Of a stretch of 62,970 nt of DNA, positions 52,100-61,715 are shown piece by piece. The DNA is from JBJHBP01 sp050485685 (GTDB lineage: Bacteria > Pseudomonadota > Gammaproteobacteria > Steroidobacterales > Rariloculaceae), in assembly GCA_050485685.1 (NCBI GenBank), contig JBJHBW010000018.1, positions 1-62,970 on the forward strand. Reading direction: 5' to 3'. The notes under the pieces were generated by a model. It had not been told where the DNA came from. It saw nothing but the letters and a program-made list of their open reading frames with translations, and searched no databases. Made by a program: the position numbers and the translations under genes. Positions within the stretch are counted from its first letter, which is position 1; each line of letters begins with the position of its first letter.

Positions 52100-54958
52100 T
52101 CAGGCGGCGTTGCCATTGCTGTCGTCGTCGAGATCCGGCTCGCCCACTACGCGCAGCATGTCGTTGCGCACGGCTCGGCACAGCGCCACCGCATGCATCC
52201 ACTCCGGGCCGTCCGCTCGGCGCGGGGGCAGGAATGTCACCGACACCGGATGCCGGGCGGGCAGATGGCTGCCCTCGGGAAGCACGGAACGCGTGCCGCG
52301 CAAGACCGCTGCCACAACCGGGCGGCCGGCTTCAGCGGCCGCCCGGAACGCGCCCATCCGGAATGGCAGCAACCCCGCGTGACGACGGAACGTGCCTTCG
52401 GGAAAGACCATCAGCGAGTGGCCGGCAACGGCATGCTCGGTCAGTCTTCCGGCATCTCCGCTGCTGCGCTGTCGGTGCGATCGATCGACAAACACGAGTC
52501 CGGATCGAGCCAGCAGCCAGCCCAGCAGGGGCACACCGCGCAATTCCACTTTAGCGATAAACCGAACCGGCGCGGGCAGGACACTGAGCAGTATCAGCGC
52601 ATCGACATAGCTGGTGTGATTACTGACATAGATCGGCGGATTGTCCTGCGCGATGTGTTCGCGACCGTGCACGGTGATACGGATACCTGAAAGCCGGAAC
52701 AGCAGACGCGCGATCCTGTGCAGAACGGTCCAGCGGGCGTTGAGTCCGGGCAGAACAACCAGTGCGATCGCCCCAGGGAAAACCGCCAGACCCGTCATGG
52801 CCAGCACCAGCACCCCGTACAGCTTCTGCGTCGCAAACAGCACTGCACGCTGCACCGAAAATCTGACTGCTGAGAGCGTCATACGCAGAATCTGCCAGCG
52901 TATCGCGCGCTGCGGCCGGTGCAGGGCGCCGCGCTGATACAGGTCGCGCATGGCCGTGCGGCGAATCTTGCCGCTGGACGTCTTCAGCACCGTGCGTGGC
53001 GGCACGAATACAACCTCATCCGGTGCCACGGAAAACAGGTTCATGGCCGCAGCGTCCAACTGTTCGCGAATTCGATCCAGAACCGCTGCGTCACGTTCCG
53101 TGGTCTCGGCCACCACGACCAGTTTCTCGGTCTGGCTGTTGCGGTCTGTCGCACCAAGCACCGCAACACAACCCCTGCGTATACCGTCAATTTCCGCGGC
53201 CGCTCGCTCCAGTTCGTAAGGATGGATGTTTCGCCCGCCACGAATGATCAGTTCCTTGTCGCGTCCGGTAATGAACAGCTGGCCATCGGCGGTATAGGCG
53301 CGATCCCCGGTGTTCAGCCATTCACCGTCATAGAGCCCTGCGGTGGCATCGCTGTTGCGAAAGTAGCCACTGGTCGCGGACGCACCGCGGAACTGCAGTC
53401 GTCCCTCCCTGCGATCGCCCAGTTCCTCACCTCCGTTCCCGACAACACGCAGATCGTGGCCGGCCAGCACATGGCCGCAGTCGACGAAGGTCAGCGGATT
53501 CCGGTCACTGACTTCGGCCGGCAACGCCCGGCCGGTACTGCGGAACGCATCACGCCGCACCCTGTCCACAACCAACCCTCTTCCAGGGGTCGGCATTGCC
53601 AGCGCTACCGTCGATTCCGCCAGCCCGTACACGGGTGAAACCGCACCTTCCCGGAAGCCGTATGCCGAAAATCGACGCACAAACCCTTCGATCGTGGCCG
53701 GACTTACCGGCTCGGCACCGTTCATCGCCACTCGCCACGATGACAGGTCGAGACCTTCCAGCTCATCGTCAGCGATCTTTCTCAGGCACAGTTCAAAACC
53801 GAAGTTCGGTGCGGCGGACAACGTGCCACGGTACTGGTGCATGGCCCACAACCAGCGTGACGGGCGGCCGAGAAACTGCAGCGGTGACATCAGCACCGCC
53901 TCGCAACCCAGGTACAGGCTGCCCAGCCACGCTCCGATCAATCCCATGTCGTGATACAGCGGCAGCCAGCTGACGAACACATCCGAAGGCGTGGCTTCAA
54001 GTCGGTGAATCGCGCCTCTGAGATTCGCGAGCAGATTCGCATGCGTGACAATCACACCCTTGGGCTGACCGGTGCTTCCCGACGTGTACTGCAGCAGGGC
54101 GATGTCCTGTGGAGCGGCCTGGATTCGCGGCAGCACCGCCGGGCCGGTGAGCAGCGATTCCGGTTCGACGATGCGGATCAGGCTGCGCACGTGCGGCTTC
54201 AGAAGACGCGCGAAGTTCGCCGCTTCAGGCACTGTCACGAGCAGCTGCACAGCGGCACTGTCCAGTATCTTCACGTGCCGGCGCAGGTGTTCCTCAAGCT
54301 GTGAAGGCCGCAGCGGCGGATAAATTGGCACGGGGACACCGCCGGCCAGCAGAATGCCCATGAAACACCACAGATACCGGGGACCCGTGGGCAGCATCAG
54401 CGCAACGGCGCCGCCGGGCTTCAATCCTGCCTCAAGCAACGATGCCGCGACCCGCACCGCACCGTCATGCAGCGCCTGGCAGGTCATGGCCTCACCGGAC
54501 CCGTCGTCAACGAATCGGCAGTGCACACGCTCAGGATGCATGGCGACATGCCACGCCAGCACTTCCTGCAGCGTCGCTGCTTCGACAGGCCATTCGGCAT
54601 CGACGTGGTCACGATGGACCTGAAGGTGCAGCGCGGGTGCCGCATTGCGGCCGCGTGCCGTCAGCACATGGCGAAGCAGGTCACGCACTGTCTCGGCAAC
54701 CAGAATCTCGTCGGGCAGACTGATCCCGAAGTGCCGCTCAAGGCGCAGCATCAGCTCGGTTCTGGCCAGACTGTCCAGTCCCAGATCGCGATCCAGCACA
54801 CTGTCCAGCGCGGAGGCACGTTGAGCGCGACCACGGTGCACTTCCTCCAGCAGGCCGTCGACCAGATCCAGCAACTGCGTCGCGATGCCGTCGGCATCGT
54901 CGTCGCCGCCACTGACATGCCCGGTTCCGGCCGATTTTTCCCTGTTATCGGAAGTCAC
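52100..54958 (-). CDS. ACP-acyl-AMP ligase (FAAL)-PlsC acyltransferase fusion
   Basis: 952 residues in three modules. Residues about 25-100 are an acyl carrier domain with the phosphopantetheine Ser63 (DLGLDSLARTELML). About 120-690 is a fatty-acyl-AMP ligase: LLQYTSGSTGQPKGVIVTH, LPLYHDMGLIGAW, NTGDRAYTADGQL and TGRDKELIIRGGRNIHPYEL. From about 720 is a membrane-associated PlsC/LPLAT acyltransferase (VSNHTSYVDALILL, VVFVDRSHR-like segment, MVFPEGTFRR). It would activate a fatty acid, hold it on its own ACP and pass it to a glycerophospholipid-like acceptor. Overlaps a glyoxalase-II-like gene by four bases. Confidence 0.92.
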   Translation of the reverse strand: MTSDNREKSAGTGHVSGGDDDADGIATQLLDLVDGLLEEVHRGRAQRASALDSVLDRDLGLDSLARTELMLRLERHFGISLPDEILVAETVRDLLRHVLTARGRNAAPALHLQVHRDHVDAEWPVEAATLQEVLAWHVAMHPERVHCRFVDDGSGEAMTCQALHDGAVRVAASLLEAGLKPGGAVALMLPTGPRYLWCFMGILLAGGVPVPIYPPLRPSQLEEHLRRHVKILDSAAVQLLVTVPEAANFARLLKPHVRSLIRIVEPESLLTGPAVLPRIQAAPQDIALLQYTSGSTGQPKGVIVTHANLLANLRGAIHRLEATPSDVFVSWLPLYHDMGLIGAWLGSLYLGCEAVLMSPLQFLGRPSRWLWAMHQYRGTLSAAPNFGFELCLRKIADDELEGLDLSSWRVAMNGAEPVSPATIEGFVRRFSAYGFREGAVSPVYGLAESTVALAMPTPGRGLVVDRVRRDAFRSTGRALPAEVSDRNPLTFVDCGHVLAGHDLRVVGNGGEELGDRREGRLQFRGASATSGYFRNSDATAGLYDGEWLNTGDRAYTADGQLFITGRDKELIIRGGRNIHPYELERAAAEIDGIRRGCVAVLGATDRNSQTEKLVVVAETTERDAAVLDRIREQLDAAAMNLFSVAPDEVVFVPPRTVLKTSSGKIRRTAMRDLYQRGALHRPQRAIRWQILRMTLSAVRFSVQRAVLFATQKLYGVLVLAMTGLAVFPGAIALVVLPGLNARWTVLHRIARLLFRLSGIRITVHGREHIAQDNPPIYVSNHTSYVDALILLSVLPAPVRFIAKVELRGVPLLGWLLARSGLVFVDRSHRQRSSGDAGRLTEHAVAGHSLMVFPEGTFRRHAGLLPFRMGAFRAAAEAGRPVVAAVLRGTRSVLPEGSHLPARHPVSVTFLPPRRADGPEWMHAVALCRAVRNDMLRVVGEPDLDDDSNGNAA

Positions 54959-55746
54959 CAGCTGTTTCGCAGCTCCCGCAGTTTCAGAAACACGATGTCT
55001 GGCCCCGGTTCATCGGGAAGGTCCGGAAACGCCTTGCGCAAACCTGCGATCACGGTCGCGCTGCGCAGTCGCAGGAAACAGTTGATCTGCCGTTCCTGTT
55101 CCAGCGTGGTCACCAGAGCGGTCGCCGGGTCCTGGTCACGCAGGTCGTCCAGCAGCTGCCGGGCCTTTTCGTTGTCCGGTTCACGATCCAGCGTAAAGCG
55201 AAGATTGTTGGCAATGTAATCGTGACCGGGAAAGACTTTCACGGTGTCGGGCAGCCTGGCCAGCTGCAAGGCGAAGGTTTCGTACAGGAGCCGCGGATCG
55301 CCGCCGTTGTGACAGTTGCCTGCACCGGCATTGAATAACGTGTCGCCGGTGAACAGTGCCGGGGCGTCCGTGCGTGACAGCAGGCATACGTGACTGCGGG
55401 TATGGCCGGGCGTGTCCAGCACTTCCAGTTCCACGCTGCTGCCGACCGTCACGATATCACCGGCCTTGAGGCCACGGTCCACGCCGGCAATGGCGCTTCC
55501 GGCGCGGTGATGGGCGAGCAGCTTCGCTCCGGTGGCGGCAATCAGTGGCTGATTGCCACCGGTGTGGTCACGGTGTTCGTGCGTGTTGAGAATCTGCCTG
55601 ATTTCCCAGCCATGATGCGCCGCCGCGTCGCGGCATTTCTGGTGGTCAAGCGGATCGATAGCGAGCGCTTCGCCTGTTTCCGGACAGGCAACAAGATAGT
55701 TGAAATTTCGATAGGAATTCCCGGTCCAGATCTGTTCCACCAGCAT
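54955..55746 (-). CDS. gloB: Glyoxalase II (hydroxyacylglutathione hydrolase) type hydrolase
   Basis: 263 residues of the metallo-beta-lactamase fold: NTHEHRDHTGGN, DTPGHTRSHVCLL, LFTGDTLFNAGAGNC and VFPGHDYIANNL give the two-metal site and the glyoxalase-type loop; EQERQINCFLRLRS is the glyoxalase II C-terminal helix pair. It hydrolyses S-D-lactoylglutathione. Because it overlaps the ACP-FAAL-PlsC gene by four bases, an acyl-thioester role connected with that enzyme is also possible. Confidence 0.85.
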   Translation of the reverse strand: MLVEQIWTGNSYRNFNYLVACPETGEALAIDPLDHQKCRDAAAHHGWEIRQILNTHEHRDHTGGNQPLIAATGAKLLAHHRAGSAIAGVDRGLKAGDIVTVGSSVELEVLDTPGHTRSHVCLLSRTDAPALFTGDTLFNAGAGNCHNGGDPRLLYETFALQLARLPDTVKVFPGHDYIANNLRFTLDREPDNEKARQLLDDLRDQDPATALVTTLEQERQINCFLRLRSATVIAGLRKAFPDLPDEPGPDIVFLKLRELRNSW

Positions 55747-55803
55747 GTCGTGTCGTGCGCTCCATGACCCTCATTCGCAACCAGCCTAACAACAGGGGCG
55801 CAT

Positions 55804-57483
55804 TCAAACCAGCACGAGCCAGCCCAGCAGCAGACTGCCTGCCAGAAGGATCGCGCCGGCAGCGGCGAGGCGAAGATGACGGCGATCGAAGGATGTCAAT
55901 GCACGTAATGGAGCACGCGCCAGGGCTACGCGCCAGTGAAGTTCCGCAGGACGTGGCAGCCGGATCGACGCAGCAAGCGTTGCCAGCGCCCGTTCCGCCG
56001 GCACGATCAGATCGCCCTCCGGAACCTTCACATTCCATCGCCACGACTTCGTCCCTGCCAGCAGGATCGCGAGTGCCAGCGCCAGCAGAACCGGCCAGGC
56101 GGCATCGAACACGCCCGCAGCCGACAGCGCCGACGATATCAGGGACGACTCGTCCAACATCAGCAGCCAGGCCGCACATGATGAAGCCAATAGCAGCACC
56201 AGTACCGGCCAGGGTCTTTGCGGCGCATTCGCGTCCGCCTGCCCTTCCCTGCGCGCAGCGTGAATCAGACGCAACAGGTGGATCATCAGCACAGTGGTCA
56301 GCACGGAACTGAGCACGAAGCCGTGCGTCACTGTGGCGGCCCAGATTCCGCTTCCATCCGTGGCCTGTTTGGCCGCCGTCTTGGCCAGCGCCCCGCTGCT
56401 GAACGGCACACCGGCCAGTGCCAACGCCGGCCAGAGCATCAACGCAAACCGCAGACTCGCGGGCGCGCCGACGGCCAGAAACAGTCCCGCCTTGGCCACC
56501 GCATGGTGGACGGCAAACACCGTTATCGCGAGCAGTATCAGCGGCCACGTGCCCGGTGTCAGCAGAGCCAGTCCCGTCAGTGATGTGATCAGGCCCATCT
56601 GGCTGACCGTCGAATAGGCGAGCACGACCTTGGGATTGCGCTGCGTGAGCCCCAGCACCGCCGCCGCCAGCGCGCTGAGCAGACCGAGTGACAGCATCAC
56701 ACCGCCCAGGATCGCGAATCCGTCATGACCCAGAGGCAGCATGCGCACCCAGCCGATCAGGCCTGCCTTGACGATCACGCCCGACAGCACGGCACTGGCC
56801 GGGACCGGTGCCTGGGGATGTGCGAGGGGCAACCAGACGTGCAGCGGCATCGTGCCCATCTTCACGGCGAAACCGACAAACACCAGCGCGGCCAGTAACG
56901 GACCCAGCGCATGTTCGGCGACCATGACCGGCACCGTGTCCAGCGACACATTGCCAAGCTGTGCGCCCAGCACCAGCAGTACAAACAGCAGCAACGCCTC
57001 GGCACCCAGCGCCATGACGAGATAGACGCGGCCGGCCCGCAGCGACGGCGGTCTGCCGTCATGCACTACCAGTCCGTAGGCGGCCAGTGTCATCAGCGCA
57101 AACCACACATAAAGGCCAACCAGGTTCTGCGTCAGCAGCACTCCGGCGGTGCCGGCCAGCGTCAACAGGTGAAACAGCGAATACCGCCAGGCGCCGGGCT
57201 GACCTTGAGACTGTCGCGCCGCATGCCAGCCGGCCGCCGCCCACACAAGCCCGGCGACAGCAATGACAGGAGCCAGGCGCGGGTCCACATCGAACTGCAG
57301 ACCCAGTAGCAGCGCCTCCAGCGTGATCGGACCACCCATGAATGCCGCCAGCAGCAGCGGCAGCGCCGCCAGGGGCAGAACGGCCACGAAACGCGGCGCG
57401 GCACGCATGGCGGGGACGGCCAGCAACGCCGCCAGCAGCAGCGGCAGCGCAAGGGCCGTGCCTGTTGTCACGGCGCCTACCAC
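55804..57483 (-). CDS. Third NuoL/M/N-like subunit of Mrp-type antiporter (TM5 Glu lost)
   Basis: 559 residues from the GTG at 57483, which overlaps the stop of the upstream gene in GTGGTAG; the frame extends much further but without sense. Proton-conducting transporter domain (PF00361): FAVKMGTMPLHVWLP keeps the TM7 Lys and VVLAYSTVSQMGLI the later motif. At the TM5 motif it reads LYVWFALMTLAAYG (A129), where the other two subunits have Glu. A long C-terminus includes an amphipathic segment. Last gene of the antiporter operon. Confidence 0.88.
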   Translation of the reverse strand: MVGAVTTGTALALPLLLAALLAVPAMRAAPRFVAVLPLAALPLLLAAFMGGPITLEALLLGLQFDVDPRLAPVIAVAGLVWAAAGWHAARQSQGQPGAWRYSLFHLLTLAGTAGVLLTQNLVGLYVWFALMTLAAYGLVVHDGRPPSLRAGRVYLVMALGAEALLLFVLLVLGAQLGNVSLDTVPVMVAEHALGPLLAALVFVGFAVKMGTMPLHVWLPLAHPQAPVPASAVLSGVIVKAGLIGWVRMLPLGHDGFAILGGVMLSLGLLSALAAAVLGLTQRNPKVVLAYSTVSQMGLITSLTGLALLTPGTWPLILLAITVFAVHHAVAKAGLFLAVGAPASLRFALMLWPALALAGVPFSSGALAKTAAKQATDGSGIWAATVTHGFVLSSVLTTVLMIHLLRLIHAARREGQADANAPQRPWPVLVLLLASSCAAWLLMLDESSLISSALSAAGVFDAAWPVLLALALAILLAGTKSWRWNVKVPEGDLIVPAERALATLAASIRLPRPAELHWRVALARAPLRALTSFDRRHLRLAAAGAILLAGSLLLGWLVLV

Positions 57484-58982
57484 GGTCCGTATCCCTGCAG
57501 GACAATGAGTTCCGCCCAGTCCAGCGGGCTCATCGCTGCCGCCGCAAACAACCCTGCCAGCAAAGCGCACACGGCCACGAACACCGTGGGCCACAGCAAC
57601 ATCCCACGGGTTTCCGAACGCAGCCCTGTGAAATGCTCCTGCCACACCCCGCCAGGTTTTCGAAACCAGATCCTGTGCAGCAGCGGCAGAAAGTACGCCG
57701 CATTCAGGAGCGTACTGGCCGCAAGCACGACGATGACCCAGTAATGACCGACCTGCACGGCACCGGTGCCCAGATACCACTTGGTGATGAAACCGGCGAC
57801 CGGCGGCACACCGATCATGCCCAGCGCACCCACCGTGAACGCTGCGCCCGTCCACGGCATGCGTTGGCCTACGCCATCGAGATCCTCCACACGCTTGATG
57901 CCCAGCGTTTCGGCCCAGTTGCCGGCGCAGAAAAACAGCGTGACTTTCATCAGGCCCTGGTGCACGAGATGCACAAGCCCGCCCACGGCCACCACAGGAC
58001 CGCCCAGGGCGACACCCAACGTGATGTACGAGACCTGACTGACCGTGGAATAGGCCAGTCGTTTCTTGATGTCGGACTGCATCAGGGCGCGCAGCGATCC
58101 ATAGATAATTGTCACCGCGGCCAGCCATGCCAGTGGTTCCGCCAGCTGCAGCAATACGGTCGCGGAATGTCCGTAGACATCGAATATCACCCGCACCAGG
58201 CCGAAAGCACCGGCCTTGACCACCGCAACTGCATGCAGCAGCGCACTGACCGGCGCAGGCGCAACCATCGCGATCGGAAGCCAGCCATGCAGTGGCACCA
58301 GCGCCGCCTTCACGCCGATGCCGGCCACCAGCAGCCAGAAGGCGACCTGGGCGTGGAGCGCCTGCATTTCCGCCAGATCACCCAGGGAACCGCCAGCGAC
58401 GAACGCGACCGGCCCGTTCACGCTTTCCAGTAACACGATGCCCGCCAGCAGCAGCACACCGCCGCCCAGTGTGTAACACAGGTAAATGGCAGCACCACGC
58501 AGTGCGTCCGGCGTTCCCCGATGGGCTACCAGCGGATAGGTGGACAGGGTCAGCAGCTCATAGAACACAAAGAAAGTGAAGAGATTGCCCGCCATCGCAA
58601 TCCCCATCGTGGCTGCGACACAGAGGCTGAAGAACCCGAAGAAGCGTGCCCGGTAGGGAGAGTCTTCCAGGTAACCGATCGCATACACGGTCGTCGCCAG
58701 CCACAGCAGCGCCGACAGCGTCATGAACAGCAGACTCAGGGCATCAGCGATCAGCAGCAGTTCGAAACCGCCACCGATCGCCCAGCGCATTTCGAACGTC
58801 TCACCGCGACGAATGCCGTCCAGCATGGCCGCGATCAGCAGCAGTTTGACGATCGCTGCCGCGATATTGACCGTGGTACGTGCGCGCTGGCGCGGTTCGC
58901 GCAGCAGAAAAATCAGTACAGCTGCGACCATCGAAGTCGACAGTGTCAGCAGCGGCAGTGCCTGAAAAAGTGCGGCCATCAC
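57477..58982 (-). CDS. mnhD: Mrp-type antiporter NuoM/MrpD-like subunit 2
   Basis: 501 residues with 14 or so membrane segments and the proton-transporter domain: FFVFYELLTLSTYPLV carries the TM5 Glu142, GIGVKAALVPLHGWLP the TM7 Lys, and LLHAVAVVKAGAFGLVRV the TM8 region, AYSTVSQVSYITLGV later. It is a proton or cation conducting subunit. GTGA-like overlaps tie it to neighbours on both sides (58979-58982 and 57477-57483). Confidence 0.93.
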   Translation of the reverse strand: MMAALFQALPLLTLSTSMVAAVLIFLLREPRQRARTTVNIAAAIVKLLLIAAMLDGIRRGETFEMRWAIGGGFELLLIADALSLLFMTLSALLWLATTVYAIGYLEDSPYRARFFGFFSLCVAATMGIAMAGNLFTFFVFYELLTLSTYPLVAHRGTPDALRGAAIYLCYTLGGGVLLLAGIVLLESVNGPVAFVAGGSLGDLAEMQALHAQVAFWLLVAGIGVKAALVPLHGWLPIAMVAPAPVSALLHAVAVVKAGAFGLVRVIFDVYGHSATVLLQLAEPLAWLAAVTIIYGSLRALMQSDIKKRLAYSTVSQVSYITLGVALGGPVVAVGGLVHLVHQGLMKVTLFFCAGNWAETLGIKRVEDLDGVGQRMPWTGAAFTVGALGMIGVPPVAGFITKWYLGTGAVQVGHYWVIVVLAASTLLNAAYFLPLLHRIWFRKPGGVWQEHFTGLRSETRGMLLWPTVFVAVCALLAGLFAAAAMSPLDWAELIVLQGYGPW

Positions 58983-60439
58983 TCAGAAAGTCCGGCAGGA
59001 GTGCCGACCTCGATGAGTCCGAGCAGCGGACCGGCAACCAAACCCATCGCGACCGCGGCCAGTGCCAGCAGCAGCGGCATCGCAGACATGCTCCACGGCA
59101 GCGGCCGCATCGTCACCGGCGACGGCGCCGAACGCACGAGAAATGCCAGAACCCGGAACAGGTAGCCAGCTGCCAGTAGCCCGGCGATCAGCAGCAGTGC
59201 CGCCCACAGCCATGCGTCCTGTACCAGTGCGGCCCGGAGCAGTATCCACTTGGCAATGAATCCGCCCGACAGCGGCAACCCCATGATGCTCAGCGACGCG
59301 AGTGCGAAAGCGAACAGACTCACCGCCAGCGGCCCGCGCGCCAGCCCGCGCATGCCCGCCAGCCGATCGTGGCCGAGTACGTAGATCATGTTGGCCGCCG
59401 CAAGGAACAAGGCCGCTTTGGCAAGGCCGTGCGCGACACCGTGATAGACCACGCCCTGCCATGCCATGGCCGATGCGAGCGGAAACACCAGCAACAGATA
59501 ACCGAGCTGCGCAATCGTCGAGTACGCAATCACCCGTTTAAGACGCACCTGCACAAATGCCTGTATGGAGCCGTACAGCATCGCGGCTGCACCGATCGCA
59601 CCGAACAGCGCCAGCACGGCCGTGCCGGCGAGCTCCGGGAACAACCACCACCACAGCCGCAACATCAGATACACCGCAACCTTCACCACCAGCGCCGACA
59701 ACAGTGCACTGACAGGCCCCGGGGCGCGCGCGTGTGCGGCCGGCAACCACGCATGCAGCGGGAAGATCGCTGCCTTGGCCATCAGGCCGAATGTAATCAG
59801 ACCAGCGGCGAGCGCCACATCGCTGGAAGCCGCGACCATCTCCCCAAGCAGATACAGGTCCAGTGTGCCCCAGGCGCCGTATAGCAGAGCCACACCGAGC
59901 AGGTAGCTCAGTGAACCCAGCAACGCGAACAGCAGATAACGCATCGCCGCGGCCAGCGCCGCGCGTCCGCCAAGCAGCGCCGCCAGCGGCACTGCAGCGA
60001 GCGTGCTCAGCTCAAGTGCCACATACAGATTGAACAGATCGGCGCTGAGCAGCGTCGCGTTCAGCGCCGCCCATAACATCATCCACAGAATCTGGAACAC
60101 AAGGCGCTGACGTGCGCTGGCGGCGGCGAAATACGCGACCGCGTGAACGCTAACCGCGATACCCACCAGCCAGATCATCCACAGGAAGATCAGGGACAAT
60201 CCGTCCGCCACAAGACGTATGCCCAACGGCGCAGCCCATCCTCCCAACTGGTGAATGACGACCTGCCCCGCCAGAACTGCGGACGTGACCGCATAAAGTC
60301 CATAGCCCTGCACAACCGCCGCCACGACGACAGCCACGCGTATGCTGCGTGCACCGAGCAGCGCGACCGCAGTACCGGCCAGCAATGGCGCGAAAACCAC
60401 GAGCACGAGCCAGGGATCGGGCCCGTCAAATCCGATCAC
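58979..60439 (-). CDS. mnhD: Mrp-type antiporter NuoN/MrpD-like subunit 1
   Basis: 486 residues, GTG start sharing GTGA with the mnhC stop. NLYVALELSTLAAVP holds Glu143 in TM5, LMAKAAIFPLHAWLPAAH the Lys in TM7, and IAYSTIAQLGYLLL plus GVVYHGVAHGLAKAALFL the later conserved helices. It is homologous to MrpD/NuoN and to the two genes that follow it. Three such subunits in one operon exceed the two (MrpA, MrpD) of the classical complex. Confidence 0.93.
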   Translation of the reverse strand: MIGFDGPDPWLVLVVFAPLLAGTAVALLGARSIRVAVVVAAVVQGYGLYAVTSAVLAGQVVIHQLGGWAAPLGIRLVADGLSLIFLWMIWLVGIAVSVHAVAYFAAASARQRLVFQILWMMLWAALNATLLSADLFNLYVALELSTLAAVPLAALLGGRAALAAAMRYLLFALLGSLSYLLGVALLYGAWGTLDLYLLGEMVAASSDVALAAGLITFGLMAKAAIFPLHAWLPAAHARAPGPVSALLSALVVKVAVYLMLRLWWWLFPELAGTAVLALFGAIGAAAMLYGSIQAFVQVRLKRVIAYSTIAQLGYLLLVFPLASAMAWQGVVYHGVAHGLAKAALFLAAANMIYVLGHDRLAGMRGLARGPLAVSLFAFALASLSIMGLPLSGGFIAKWILLRAALVQDAWLWAALLLIAGLLAAGYLFRVLAFLVRSAPSPVTMRPLPWSMSAMPLLLALAAVAMGLVAGPLLGLIEVGTPAGLSE

Positions 60440-60753
60440 CTGTTCTCGTCCTCCCCGAGCATCAGCCTGCCGGTCATGCGATAAAACCTGCGCGCCAGCG
60501 CCAGACCGAAAGCCGTGGTGCTCACAGCCACGACGATGCCGGTCAGCACCATCGCATGCGGCACCGGATCGACGACGTCAGGACCGCGCCGTGCAAAAGC
60601 CACGAGCAGCAGAAACACGGCTGAACCCATCAGGTTCAGTGCAACCAGGCGACGCAGCAGCTGCGGTCGCGTCAGAAACCCGAACACGCCGATTCCGAAC
60701 AGCACCGCTGCCGTATACGCATACAGATCGGCCTGCGTCATCACCTCCATCAT
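60436..60753 (-). CDS. mnhC: Mrp-type antiporter subunit C (NuoK-like)
   Basis: 105 residues from the ATG at 60753, which shares one base with the stop of the B-type gene. Three membrane segments, with the NuoK-like FLTRPQLLRRLVALNLMGSA and DPVPHAMVLTGIVVAVSTTA, the conserved HALVLTAIVI-type motif. Longer reading frames upstream are not coding. It bridges to the large subunits. Confidence 0.93.
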   Translation of the reverse strand: MMEVMTQADLYAYTAAVLFGIGVFGFLTRPQLLRRLVALNLMGSAVFLLLVAFARRGPDVVDPVPHAMVLTGIVVAVSTTAFGLALARRFYRMTGRLMLGEDENR

Positions 60754-61715
60754 CACGGGGGCCCCCGCCGCAAATGCACACCGGGTGCGGCACAGAAAAG
60801 CAGGGCAAGGGACAACGCGATGGTGATGGTCAGCGCAGTCTCTATGGTCAGAATGATCGCGTAGCCCCAGCCGGCCGGGTAATCGAGAAACGCGCGACCG
60901 GCGAGCAGGAGGGCCAGCCCGGCTACCGAGAAGACGATCAGACCCCCGGTCAGCGCAAGCCGCTGCAGGAATGGCGCCTGATCGGCAGGGGTCAGTCGCC
61001 CGGTCAGACGCAACAGAACAGCCAGCGCCGCGAGCACGGCACCGGCCTGAAACGCGCCGCCCGGTCCATAGGCGCCCATCCACAACAGGTAACCTGCCAC
61101 GACCACGATCAGCGGTGTCAGCAGACTGATCAGCGGGGCCACCATCTCAGGTTCACGCTGACCGCTGGCGGCCCACGGATCAACGATCCGCTCGCCGGGC
61201 GCATCGAGCATGGCCTGCGCGCCGACCACGGCAAGTATCAGTACCGCTATCTCAAGCAGCGTGTCATAGGAGCGAAAATCCAGCAGCACCGCGGTGACCG
61301 GTTCCTGGACGCCGGCGTCCTGCAACTGCTGCAGCGCCAGCATCCCGGCCGACTGCGGCGGCGCCTCCAGTGACATCAACACCATCGCGATCGCAGCCAT
61401 CAGAAATACCGCAACGACCGCAACCAGCGCACTGCCTGTCAGCACCCGCACCGTCGGCTGCCTGCCATCGGGTCTGCGACCGGAAAGAAGATCACGGTAT
61501 GCGGTCAGCAGGAGCGCGCCGGTGATACCGGCGCCTATTGCCGCTTCGGCCAGTGCGACATGCGGCGCCGCCAGTCGCGCCCAGGCCACCGCCATCAGCA
61601 GCCCGAATGCGACGAAGAACACGATGGACTTGAACAACTCAGGGCTGTTGACTATGCGCCAGGCCATCACGACCAGACCCAGCGCCAGCGCGCCGTCGAA
61701 CAGCCAGTCGCTCAC
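60753..61715 (-). CDS. Mrp-type antiporter fused MbhD-MbhE-MnhB subunit
   Basis: 320 residues. The first part is a DUF4040/MbhD domain (HVALAEAAIGAGITGALLL), the middle an MbhE-like unit (VLLDFRSYDTLLEIAVLILAVVG), and the last third an MnhB domain (LLTPLIVVVAGYLLWMG, GPGGAFQAGAVLA). In classical Mrp these are the C-terminus of MrpA plus MrpB. Gene order and fusion therefore follow the archaeal Mbh plan. Four-base overlap with mnhG. Confidence 0.9.
   Translation of the reverse strand: MSDWLFDGALALGLVVMAWRIVNSPELFKSIVFFVAFGLLMAVAWARLAAPHVALAEAAIGAGITGALLLTAYRDLLSGRRPDGRQPTVRVLTGSALVAVVAVFLMAAIAMVLMSLEAPPQSAGMLALQQLQDAGVQEPVTAVLLDFRSYDTLLEIAVLILAVVGAQAMLDAPGERIVDPWAASGQREPEMVAPLISLLTPLIVVVAGYLLWMGAYGPGGAFQAGAVLAALAVLLRLTGRLTPADQAPFLQRLALTGGLIVFSVAGLALLLAGRAFLDYPAGWGYAIILTIETALTITIALSLALLFCAAPGVHLRRGPP

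Noticed and set aside
57484..58128. N-terminal extension of the third antiporter subunit
   Set aside because: It lies out of frame across the MrpD-like gene upstream; hydrophobic PF00361 sequence begins near 57483.
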